Assembly: GCA_002842095.1 (NCBI GenBank) | Contig: PHCB01000007.1 | Span: 1 to 64,000, forward strand | DNA length: 64,000 nt | Direction: 5' to 3' | Source: a candidate division BRC1 bacterium HGW-BRC1-1 | Lineage (GTDB): Bacteria > Sumerlaeota > Sumerlaeia > Sumerlaeales > Sumerlaeaceae | Part shown: positions 35,294 through 43,177 of the stretch, piece after piece | How the letters are laid out: each line of letters begins with the position of its first letter | Numbering within the stretch: position 1 is the first letter of the stretch | Position numbers and translations under genes: made by a program | The notes under the pieces: model-generated | What the model was told of the DNA's origin: nothing | What the model saw: the letters and a program-made list of their open reading frames with translations, nothing else | Database searches by the model: none

Positions 35294-35950
35294 ATGAATC
35301 ATCAGGACGTGTTTGCGCTCATGACGAAAATCCCGGCTACCGTTACAGAATTCATCCTGGTCCGCCACGGCCAGACCATCTGGAATTCACAAGGCCGCTG
35401 GCAGGGATGGCTCAACAGCCCGTTGAGCGAGTTGGGGGTGCAACAGGCGCAGGTGGCCCGCGATGCTCTGCGCGAGGTGCCTCTGGAAGCCGCCTATTGC
35501 AGCGACACCGGTCGCGCCAAACAAACCGCAGAGATTATTCTGGAGCCCCACGGTCTGGCGCTGATCGAGGTGGAGGGATTGCGCGAGAAGTATTACGGGA
35601 AATGGGAAGGTTTGAATGTCGCGGAAATCGATGCCAATTATCCCGGCACACGCTTTGACGATAGCCGCGACCAGCGCGCAACGCACCGTCCGCCAGACGG
35701 TGAAACCATGGTGGAGGTGAGGGCGCGCGTGAAAGATTTCTTAACGGATCTGGCGGGCAAGGAACGCGGGCGGCGGGTTTTGCTGGTGGCCCATTCGGGC
35801 GTGGTGCGTGCCGTGGATAGCCTGTGCAGCGATCAAAGGTTCGACGACATCTGGCACCGCACACCACCCAATGCCTGCATGATGATCTTCCAGGTGGACG
35901 ACGCGGGGCGGTTCCACATGGTGAAGGACTTCATCGCGCCGGAAGGGTGA
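35294..35950 (+). CDS. Histidine phosphatase (phosphoglycerate mutase-like)
   Basis: 218 aa of the cofactor-independent-looking PhoE/GpmB-type branch. Phosphohistidine motif FILVRHGQTIWNSQGRWQGWLNSPLSELG, YCSDTGRAKQTAEII, LREKYYGKWEGLN, and the second His in LLVAHSGVVRAV. These residues are complete, so activity as a phosphatase or sugar-phosphate hydrolase is likely, substrate unknown. The start is chosen at ATG 35294; MTKIP (35321) would drop nine residues, and neither has a good ribosome site. Confidence 0.88.
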   Translation: MNHQDVFALMTKIPATVTEFILVRHGQTIWNSQGRWQGWLNSPLSELGVQQAQVARDALREVPLEAAYCSDTGRAKQTAEIILEPHGLALIEVEGLREKYYGKWEGLNVAEIDANYPGTRFDDSRDQRATHRPPDGETMVEVRARVKDFLTDLAGKERGRRVLLVAHSGVVRAVDSLCSDQRFDDIWHRTPPNACMMIFQVDDAGRFHMVKDFIAPEG

Positions 35951-36004
35951 GGCGCACAAGGTCACCTGACTATATCCATTCCCCTTGGGGTTCATCTGTG
36001 GAGT

Positions 36005-36124
36005 GCTGGAGCCATGCTCCAGCCTTGTACAGCGGGTATCTGCGCGAGCCGGGGAAGGCGCGAGCATGGCTCGCGCAGTCCAAGGTGAGCACCCATATTT
36101 GGAGTGCGGCAGCCATGCTGCCGC
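36005..36124. repeat. REP-like palindromes, distant copy of transposase family
   Basis: Three hairpins: gctggagccatgctccagc (36005-36023, a B variant), gcgcgagcatggctcgcgc (36058-36076, element A with agtccaa after it), and gcggcagccatgctgccgc (36106-36124, element B, identical to those flanking the transposase). No transposase gene here, so these are mobilised repeats. They fill the 35951-36186 gap after the phosphatase and before the damaged pyrF. Confidence 0.85.
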
Positions 36125-36186
36125 CTTTGCGCCGCACACATCCCTTGACCATCCCCCGGTGGGCGTCTCTCAAGGGAGTTGTTACT

Positions 36187-36935
36187 TCACGCCAGAGCTG
36201 CGTTAATCTCATCGCGCAATGCGGTTGCCACACGTTTACAGGCGTCCGGTTGGGTTTCATCCCCCTCGCGTTTTGCGAACATGATGCTGCGGGATGCGTT
36301 GATGATGAAGCGGCGGTTGATGCCAGCGGTAGTTCCGGCGCAACCTCACGCACGCGGGCAGCTTGTTCGGGCCGTGTGGCCCCCACCACCAGACCCACGT
36401 TCCCGTGGCGATTCCACGCTGCCGCCTTTTCCGCGATGTAAAGATAGAGATCGTTTATCAGCAGAAAATCATCCGCGCCGGGGTTCGACGTCAGGCACAG
36501 CAAAAACGCCCCGCGGTCGGGATGGCGCAGAAACGGCTCCACCGCATCATAGCCCATGAGGGGGTTTACTGTCACCGCGTCGTAGCCTTGTTTTACCAAA
36601 ATAGACTCGGCGTACGCTTCGCTGGTGTTGCCGATGTCCCCCCGCTTGGCGTCGCAAAGGGTGATGATATGTTTATCAGTTTCACGGATTTTTTCAGGAA
36701 TCCAACCGGTTCCCCCAGCCATGGTTTCAAAAAAAGCGGCGTTGGGTTTGAAAACGGAAGCGACCCCGGCGACGGCATCAATCACCATTTCTGTCTGCCA
36801 GCGTTTCAGGTCACGCGAATCCCTTGCAACCAACTCGCCATCTGCAAAGTTCAAGACGGGGTCGAGCCCCACGCACAGGTGAGACTCTCTGACAATCACA
36901 AGGCGTTCGAGTCGTGCGTTGAAACTTTTCGTCAT
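36187..36935 (-). pseudogene. pyrF: Orotidine 5'-phosphate decarboxylase (type 2), frameshifted and internally deleted
   Basis: Makes UMP from OMP. The N-terminal part is normal: LCVGLDPVL, SVFKPNAAFFE, catalytic LCDAKRGDIGNTS, VNPLMGYDA, CLTSNPGADDF and VGLVVGATRPEQ. After the residues APELPLA (about 36330) the frame jumps. The true C-terminus INRRFIINASRSIMFAKREGDE...LRDEINAALA lies in another frame and ends at 36187. The LIPGxGAQGGD phosphate-loop segment that should lie between (about 19 residues) is absent. The total span, 749 nt, is not a multiple of three. The undisrupted frame runs on to 35970 through repeat DNA. Either a real deletion or an assembly error. Its catalytic loop is lost, so no normal activity is expected from this version. 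Confidence 0.85.
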
Positions 36936-37002
36936 GGCGCGGCTATCCCTCGGGGCGTGCTGCGTTGCAAACTCAGTCGTGTTGTGGGTGGGCGGTGACG
37001 CG

Positions 37003-37671
37003 TCAGAACGCCGATGGAGGGCCTTGTGGCTCCAATTTGTCGGGTGCTGCTTCGTCGTCCGTCGAGGGTGCTTCTTCCTCTGCCAGAGGAGTCATTTCAT
37101 CGGGCGTGAGCGGCTCGGGTGTTTCCGAAGGCTCAGGCGTGTAAGTGGAACCCTCGTCCGCTGCATCGCCTCCGGGGCGGCGGTGCCACAGCGAATAACC
37201 GATGGCCAGCACCGCGGCGATGAAGAGGATAATGATCAGCGTGCTGAGGATGGGATTCTCTGCTTCGTCGCGACGCTTGCTGGCATCCCGGGCCTTGTCT
37301 GCATTCGAGTAAGTGGCGGGGTCGGGAGAAGCGGCGGGGTCCCCTTCGGCGGCGGCGATGACGTTAGCATCCGGTGTGGGACGATAGGTCAGGCCCAGTT
37401 CGTTCAGCGTCTGGCGTGCTGCTGAAATATCTGCCTGTACGGCGGCCACGCGCGACTGTTGCGCGTCCACCTCCTGCTTCATGCGCGCGAGAGATTCGTC
37501 GAGTTGGCGCAGTTGGGTGGCGAGGGCTTTCACCCGGGCGTAGTCTTTTTTCTCCGTGCGGGGCTGATCTTTTTCTTCTTTGCGGTCGTTGCCGCAGCCG
37601 GTGGTGAGGGCAAGTATGCCGGCCATGACGGCCAGCAGCAAGAGGCGTGTGAAGGTGCGTGCAGTTTTCAT
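37003..37671 (-). CDS. Lipoprotein with coiled coil and single TM (hypothetical)
   Basis: 222 aa. Lipoprotein signal with lipobox LTTGC near residue 26. A coiled coil (about 45-90, DYARVKALATQLRQLDESLARMKQEV) follows. A Pro/Ala/Asp region and a strong hydrophobic helix (about 143-165, LSTLIIILFIAAVLAIGY) come next, and an acidic Glu/Pro/Thr-rich tail ends it. Both a lipid anchor and a TM in one protein is odd. It precedes pyrF on the same strand by 67 bp. I recognise no family. Confidence 0.65.
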   Translation of the reverse strand: MKTARTFTRLLLLAVMAGILALTTGCGNDRKEEKDQPRTEKKDYARVKALATQLRQLDESLARMKQEVDAQQSRVAAVQADISAARQTLNELGLTYRPTPDANVIAAAEGDPAASPDPATYSNADKARDASKRRDEAENPILSTLIIILFIAAVLAIGYSLWHRRPGGDAADEGSTYTPEPSETPEPLTPDEMTPLAEEEAPSTDDEAAPDKLEPQGPPSAF

Positions 37672-37996
37672 GATACAGTAACCTGAACGGTTGGGGGGGC
37701 GAAGTCAAGTGCCCCTATCGGGAATTTCTGTTTCGGTGTCAGGTGGCTCTGTTTCGAAAAAGTGGCTCTGAGGATGCGGTCAACTTTCTGCACCGTGACA
37801 GAATGCTTTTGTCTTTGACATGCCCCCGCCACGCCCCAAGCCTCACGTTACTTGGTGGCAGGCGTTTGCTTGCGCTACCCGTTATTTTCCATGAAATGCG
37901 GGTGATTTCGGGGGCCCCGAACACTTAAGTTTGGTGGCGCACAGGCTGTTGTTTCTGGCTTGTGTAAGGCCCCCACAATACACGGAGGAATTCCGA
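37672..37996. other. Divergent intergenic region (325 bp)
   Basis: Lies between the divergent lipoprotein gene and ppdK. A TTGACA at about 37816 has no good -10. The reading frame open here in the ppdK frame (37931-37996) is not coding. No palindrome, RNA or other feature seen. Confidence 0.35.
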
Positions 37997-40849
37997 ATGG
38001 CCAAGAAGTATGTGTACTTTTTCGGTGGTGGTAAAGCCGATGGCAAAGAAAGCATGAAGAATCTGCTGGGCGGCAAGGGCGCGAACCTTGCCGAGATGGC
38101 GGGTCACCCCGAACTGAAATTGCCCGTACCACCCGGTTTCACGCTCACGACAGATGTGTGTACGTATTACTACGCCCACAAGCACACCTACCCTGCAGAG
38201 TTAAAGGGTCAGGTTGCGGCTGCCATGGCGAAGGTCGAGAAGCTGATGGGCAAAAAGTTTGGCGATCCGAAGAACCCGCTGCTGATGTCGGTTCGTTCCG
38301 GCGCGCGCCGCTCCATGCCCGGCATGATGGACACCGTCCTTAACGTCGGTCTCAACGAGACGACCATTCAGGGCGTCATCGCAAAAACCGGCAACCCCCG
38401 TTTCGCTTACGACGCTTACCGCCGCCTCATCATGATGTATTCCGACGTGGTGATGGAAAAGGCCATGGGCATCGAGCCCAAGGGTGGCAAGGGTATCCGC
38501 AAGGTTCTCGATGAGCGCCTCGAAGAAATGAAGAAGAAGCGCGGCGTGGAGTCAGACGCAGATCTTTCGGCCGATGATCTCAAGACGCTGGCCGGCGAGT
38601 TTAAGAAGATTGTGAAGGACGTGCTTGGCAAGCCCTTCCCCGAGGATCCCCTGGAGCAGATTTGGGGCGGCATTGGCGCCGTGTTCGCAAGCTGGAATGG
38701 CAAGCGCGCGGTCGACTATCGCCGCATCGAGCGCATTCCCGCCGAGTGGGGAACCGCTGTCAACGTGCAGGCCATGGTGTTCGGCAACATGGGCGACTCC
38801 TCAGCCACGGGCGTGGCTTTCAGCCGCAACCCCGGCATTGGCGAGAACAAGTTCTACGGCGAGTATCTCGTGAACGCCCAGGGCGAAGACGTGGTTGCGG
38901 GAACCCGCACCCCGGCACCCATTAACGAAGCATCGAAGAACGACCAAAGCCGCGACCTCCCCTCGTTGGAGAAGTTGATGCCCAAGCTCTACAAGGAGCT
39001 GGCGGGTTATCGTGCCCGTTTGGAGAAGCACTACAAGGACATGCAGGACATCGAGTTCACCATCGAAGACGGCACACTGTACATGCTGCAGTGCCGCGTC
39101 GGCAAGCGTAACGGCATTTCCGCCGTGCGTATGGCCACGGAGATGTTGAAGGAAGGCCTCATCAACGAAGAAACCGCGTTGATGCGCGTTGCCCCGAACC
39201 AGTTGTTCGAACTGCTCCTGCCCATGCTCGACCCCAAGGTTGAGAAGTCCTCGCCGGTCATCGCGAAGGGTCTGCCGGCCGGACCGGGTGGTGCCAAGGG
39301 TCGCGTGGTCTTCACCAGTGAAGACGCCGTGAAGTGGGCCGCCAAGGGCAACAAGGTCATCCTCGTTCGCGAAGAGACCTCCCCCGAAGACGTCGACGGC
39401 ATGCACAAGTCCGAAGCCATTCTGACCAGCAAGGGCGGCATGACCTCCCACGCGGCCCTCGTGGCGCGCGGCTGGGGCAAGTGCTGCATCGTCGGTTGCG
39501 GCGATCTGCAGATTGCCTCCGATCACAAGTCCTTCAAAACCAAGAAGGGCGGCACGATCAAGGAAGGCGATTGGATCAGCCTGAACGGCAGCACGGGTCT
39601 CGTGTACGAGGGTCAGTTGCCGCTGGTGGACGTGGACCTCGACAGCAACAAGTCCTTCAAGGACCTGATGAAGATCGCCGACAAGGTTCGCCGCTTGAAA
39701 ATCCGTACCAACGCCGACACGCCGAAGGATGCAGGCGTGGCCGTGAAGTTTGGCGCGGAGGGCATCGGCCTGTTCCGCACCGAGCACATGTTCTACGGTG
39801 AAGACAGCGACAAGCCCCTCTTCCTGCTGCGCAAGATGATCATGAGCAACACGGTGGAAGAGCGCCGCAAGGCCCTGAACGAACTGTTCCCGTTCGTGAA
39901 GAAGGACATGAAGGCCACCATGGAAGCCATGAAGGGGATGCCCGTTACGATCCGCCTTCTGGATCCGCCCCTGCACGAGTTCGTGCCCCATGCCGAGGAC
40001 AAGCTGAAGGCCCTCGCCAAGGAACTGGGTGTGGATATGGCCGAGCTGAGCCGTCGCGCCCATGGCCTGAACGAAAACAACCCCATGCTGGGTCACCGTG
40101 GTGTGCGTCTGGGTGTCACTTATCCCGAGGTCACCGAAATGCAGATTCGCGCGATTCTCGAATCAGCCGCTGAGCTGGCCAAGGCCGGCAAGAAGGCCTT
40201 CCCCGAGATCATGATTCCCGTGACCTGCACCGAAGAAGAGCTGAAGGACCAGAAGGCGATCGTCGACCGCGTTGCCGACGAGACCATGAAGAAGTTCAAG
40301 CTCAAGAAACTCGACTACATGTTCGGTACGATGATTGAAATTCCCCGCGCCTGCCTGACCGCCGGTAAAATGGCCCAGACGGCGGAGTTCTTCTCCTTCG
40401 GAACGAACGACCTCACGCAGATGGGTTTCGGCTTCAGCCGCGACGACATCGGTGGGTTCCTGCCCGACTACCTCGAGCGCAAGATTCTGGCCGACGATCC
40501 GTTCCTGACAATCGACCAGGAAGGCATCGGCGAGTTGATCCGCATGGGTGTCGACCGTGGCCGTGCGGCGCGTCCGGGCATGAAGATCGGCATCTGCGGT
40601 GAGCACGGTGGCGATCCTGTGTCGGTGGTCTTCTGCCACGACATCGGCATGGACTACGTGAGCTGCTCGCCCTTCCGTGTGCCGGTCGCCCGCCTCGCAG
40701 CGGCGCAGGCAGCACTGGCCGACAAGCAGAAGGCTGCAGCAGCCAAGAAGGGCGCAGCGAAGAAGCCTGCCGCCAAGAAGGCCGCTGCAAAGAAGCCTGT
40801 GGCGAAGAAGGCTGTCGCTAAGAAGCCTGTGGCCAAGAAGAAGAAATAA
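37997..40849 (+). CDS. ppdK: Pyruvate, phosphate dikinase with histone-like C-terminal tail
   Basis: Interconverts pyruvate, ATP and Pi with PEP, AMP and PPi; 950 aa. ATG 37997 follows a strong GGAGG. Domains: ATP-grasp (KYVYFFGGGKADGKESMKNLLGGKGANLAEM at the start, SVRSGARRSMPGMMDTVLNVGL); central phosphohistidine domain with the catalytic His in GGMTSHAALVARGWGK; and the C-terminal PEP-binding TIM barrel with GLFRTEHMF, MLGHRGVRLG and FSFGTNDLTQ. Cys in GICGEHGGDP is the conserved acid/base. The last 40 residues are Lys/Ala/Pro repeats (AAKKPxAKK pattern), absent from ordinary PPDK. Strong terminators follow. Confidence 0.96.
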   Translation: MAKKYVYFFGGGKADGKESMKNLLGGKGANLAEMAGHPELKLPVPPGFTLTTDVCTYYYAHKHTYPAELKGQVAAAMAKVEKLMGKKFGDPKNPLLMSVRSGARRSMPGMMDTVLNVGLNETTIQGVIAKTGNPRFAYDAYRRLIMMYSDVVMEKAMGIEPKGGKGIRKVLDERLEEMKKKRGVESDADLSADDLKTLAGEFKKIVKDVLGKPFPEDPLEQIWGGIGAVFASWNGKRAVDYRRIERIPAEWGTAVNVQAMVFGNMGDSSATGVAFSRNPGIGENKFYGEYLVNAQGEDVVAGTRTPAPINEASKNDQSRDLPSLEKLMPKLYKELAGYRARLEKHYKDMQDIEFTIEDGTLYMLQCRVGKRNGISAVRMATEMLKEGLINEETALMRVAPNQLFELLLPMLDPKVEKSSPVIAKGLPAGPGGAKGRVVFTSEDAVKWAAKGNKVILVREETSPEDVDGMHKSEAILTSKGGMTSHAALVARGWGKCCIVGCGDLQIASDHKSFKTKKGGTIKEGDWISLNGSTGLVYEGQLPLVDVDLDSNKSFKDLMKIADKVRRLKIRTNADTPKDAGVAVKFGAEGIGLFRTEHMFYGEDSDKPLFLLRKMIMSNTVEERRKALNELFPFVKKDMKATMEAMKGMPVTIRLLDPPLHEFVPHAEDKLKALAKELGVDMAELSRRAHGLNENNPMLGHRGVRLGVTYPEVTEMQIRAILESAAELAKAGKKAFPEIMIPVTCTEEELKDQKAIVDRVADETMKKFKLKKLDYMFGTMIEIPRACLTAGKMAQTAEFFSFGTNDLTQMGFGFSRDDIGGFLPDYLERKILADDPFLTIDQEGIGELIRMGVDRGRAARPGMKIGICGEHGGDPVSVVFCHDIGMDYVSCSPFRVPVARLAAAQAALADKQKAAAAKKGAAKKPAAKKAAAKKPVAKKAVAKKPVAKKKK

Positions 40850-40862
40850 CCCGATTCCCCAA

Positions 40863-40948
40863 GCCGACCGCTGGAGTTAAAACCAGCGGTCGGCGATAGA
40901 AGTTCAAGCCGCCGCCCTGGAGAAATTTCCAGGGCGGCGGCTTTTTTT
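40863..40948 (+). terminator. Double hairpin terminator after ppdK
   Basis: First hairpin gccgaccgctgg/ccagcggtcggc (40863-40874, 40883-40894). Second, agccgccgccctgg/ccagggcggcggct (40907-40920, 40929-40942), ends in a T-run (40942-40948). The second is a clear Rho-independent terminator. Confidence 0.85.
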
Positions 40949-41156
40949 GTTTCGATGGTGCGGCAGGCATTTCTGTCAGCCGGTGGTTTGCGGTGGGCCG
41001 ATTGACGGAGCGCCCTTCGGTTCGCCTCGTATGGTCGCCATCCATTGCCTGATCTTTTTAATGGCCCCAACAAGCCTGATGTGGGACCGGCGCCCCCTCC
41101 GGTCTCCGCCACGCGCTCTCCCGCCACAAAACCGTTTCTCCGGCAGAACGCTTCTC

Positions 41157-41435
41157 CCGGGAACGCCAATCTCCCGATTGGCACGCACAACACGTATCTC
41201 CGCTATTGAGGCCGTTTCTCAGGTGGAATCCTCCCGTCTTTGGTTTTACCCCGGAGGGCGGCTCAGGCACTTAGCCGAGGAAGGAGGGTGCGCAGCGAAC
41301 GGGATACCCGGACAGTTCACGCGCGGCAAAGGCTGTTCGACAATCGCCCCACCACAAGCAAGAGAGGCGGGCATTTGGGTCGAACATCTCCCTGTTCGGT
41401 TTAGAAGCGCCATTCAGGAGAATGGCGTTCCCGGG
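41157..41435. repeat. Inverted pair of short palindromes around a degenerate family-2 repeat
   Basis: Left unit cccgggaacgccaatctcc with gattggc closing its stem (41157-41184); the matching unit on the minus strand at 41405-41435 (cgccattcaggagaatggcg core, 41408-41427). Between them lies an eroded family-2-like segment (about 41250-41310, containing gcgcagcgaacgggatacccgg). The stretch 40949-41471 has an open frame but no protein likeness; I read it as repeat remnants. Confidence 0.55.
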
Positions 41436-41471
41436 GAAGAAGAAGCAATCAGGGCGACGAGACTCCTCTCG

Positions 41472-41516
41472 AAAACAAAAAAACGGTCGTGGGAGAAGGA
41501 CTCTCTCCCACGACCG
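41472..41516 (-). terminator. Rho-independent terminator for the secreted beta-sandwich gene
   Basis: Perfect 13-bp arms cggtcgtgggaga (41484-41496) and tctcccacgaccg (41504-41516), with an A-rich run (aaaacaaaaaaa) at 41472-41483 that reads as T-run on the minus strand. Confidence 0.85.
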
Positions 41517-41579
41517 CAGATTTTGCTACTGTACCGATCCGGTTATTGCCCGAGGGCTAAACCGTAGATCAGGTTTGAT

Positions 41580-42785
41580 TTAGTAAAGTACCCAGTCGTT
41601 GACAGAGGCTGGCGTCGTGTCGTCGCCAATCACGATGTTGTCGAAGATGGTCGACGTGGTCAGCGGGTACACTGCGGGTGCGCCGGCTTGCGGAGACAAT
41701 TGGAGTCGGATGGCAGTAATGTTGGCCAAGTTGCACAGGCCAGCTGCGCCGCCGGCGTCCCATTGAGTCTCCACCCAGCAGCCCCACGTACCCGTGGCTC
41801 CTGCGGAGTTCAAGAATGGCATATAGAAAGTTGCCCACTCGCTGTTCTCGCCCCACAGCCAGGTATGTCCAATAAGCTGGTTACCGGTGCCGTCAATGAG
41901 GATGATGTCCACGGCCGGATTGTAACCGGCCATATTGGCGTTGCCATGGGCTGACATCTTGAAATACTTGGCCGTGCTTACGTCGATGGCCGAGGGCAGT
42001 GTGTAGGTCGCCTTGATGGTGTACCACTGGCCAGGGAAAGTTCCCTCCATCTTAAGGGCTTTTGCACCCGCGTACGGATTCGCCGTATCCAGCGCGACGC
42101 TGACGCCCGTTGCCTCGGTGCCACCGGTACCGAACGGATAAGCAGCATTCAGAGCGGTGCTGTCGGCATAGCTCTCGAAATTTTCAAGGATCGTTTCGTT
42201 GAGCAGACCGAGGCCATGGACGAGCTTTACGTTGTCGATGGAGAATACGAAAGTACCCGCAGTCACAGCACCCTGATTCGGGAAGTTGAAGGAGATCGAC
42301 TTAATCTTATGCATGTTCACTGCGCGGCCACTGGCTTTCCATTGGTTCTTCACAAAGGTGCTCAGGGGTGCGCTGAAGGTCTGGAAGCCGGTGGTGGGGG
42401 CGGAGAAGGCCGTATAGAAATTCGTGCTTGCGATGTAGCCCTTATCGTCGGTGACCATCATGATAAACATGAAGCCTGCGTTGGCAACGGGCACGTTCAG
42501 GTCGAATTCCAGTGCTTCCATCGCGCTGATATCGATGGGCGTGGCGTATGTTTTTGTGACGGTTCCATTCTTGAACCACGCGGCCTCGGCCGTATGGGTA
42601 TAGCTGATCTGGAGAGCGTTGGTGCCCTCGCTACCTGGTACGCTGGCCAAAGCCACTGACTCGGCAGCGGCTACGGAACTGGTGTATACCGTGTCCTCGG
42701 CTGAATCGATGATGGTCGTGGCTGCACCAGCAACCCCGGCCGTCAGAATCAGTGCGGCACACATGGCTGAAAAAAGTGTTTTCAT
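41580..42785 (-). CDS. Secreted tandem beta-sandwich (carbohydrate-binding-like) protein
   Basis: About 401 aa from ATG 42785, which has GGAGG upstream; an earlier in-frame ATG (42803) overlaps that site. Signal peptide MKTLFSAMCAALILTAGVAGA. Two similar beta-rich modules follow, roughly 22-190 and 195-400, each with an IDISAMEALEFDLNVP or IDVSTAKYFKMSAHG-like strand and ending in an IDNVKL or FDNIVIGDDT strand, as in jelly-roll carbohydrate-binding domains. No catalytic motif. It is divergent from the GH4 gene, suggesting a shared sugar-handling theme. The family is not identified. Confidence 0.65.
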   Translation of the reverse strand: MKTLFSAMCAALILTAGVAGAATTIIDSAEDTVYTSSVAAAESVALASVPGSEGTNALQISYTHTAEAAWFKNGTVTKTYATPIDISAMEALEFDLNVPVANAGFMFIMMVTDDKGYIASTNFYTAFSAPTTGFQTFSAPLSTFVKNQWKASGRAVNMHKIKSISFNFPNQGAVTAGTFVFSIDNVKLVHGLGLLNETILENFESYADSTALNAAYPFGTGGTEATGVSVALDTANPYAGAKALKMEGTFPGQWYTIKATYTLPSAIDVSTAKYFKMSAHGNANMAGYNPAVDIILIDGTGNQLIGHTWLWGENSEWATFYMPFLNSAGATGTWGCWVETQWDAGGAAGLCNLANITAIRLQLSPQAGAPAVYPLTTSTIFDNIVIGDDTTPASVNDWVLY

Positions 42786-43177
42786 AATGCATGTTACCTC
42801 CATTATTTATAGGTTATCCGTAACCGGATTATCGGTGGATAAACCCTTAAAACATTACGAAACTATGATCGGCTTCGCTTTCTACAACGATGACGCTTAC
42901 CCTCAAAATAGAGAAGGCGAGAGATTATCGCTGAAGCTGAAAAAAAGCCTTTCTTTGACTTCGTATAAATATGCCAGCGTCTGAAAGCGGCAAAAGCAAG
43001 ACTTTCTCATCACCGTTGCGTATTTTTCTCATCAGTCATTGGGAAGCTTTCCGGGGCTGATATCGCCGGTGAAAAAGCTACCAGTATAAAAAATCCCCCG
43101 ACCTCTGTTTTCCCTTGTATCGGCGTTTAGTGCATCCTAACGGTCCAACTGCAGCATCAATTCAAGCGAGAAAATAC
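42786..43177. other. Divergent intergenic region (392 bp)
   Basis: Between the secreted protein gene and GH4; AT-richer than the neighbours. Holds a possible hairpin (ggttatcc near 42813 with ggataaacc near 42838) that could be an operator, and AT boxes such as tataaa near 43086. No -35/-10 pair good enough to call was found. Confidence 0.4.

Noticed and set aside
35970-36186. C-terminal 70 residues of the pyrF open frame
   Set aside because: They read through REP palindromes; the true PyrF end is in another frame and stops at 36187.
38801-40096. 431-aa open frame on the minus strand
   Set aside because: Fully antisense to ppdK, no domain or ribosome site.
40947-41567. 206-aa open frame after ppdK
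   Set aside because: Low-complexity, made of short palindromes and repeat remnants; no ribosome site or family likeness.
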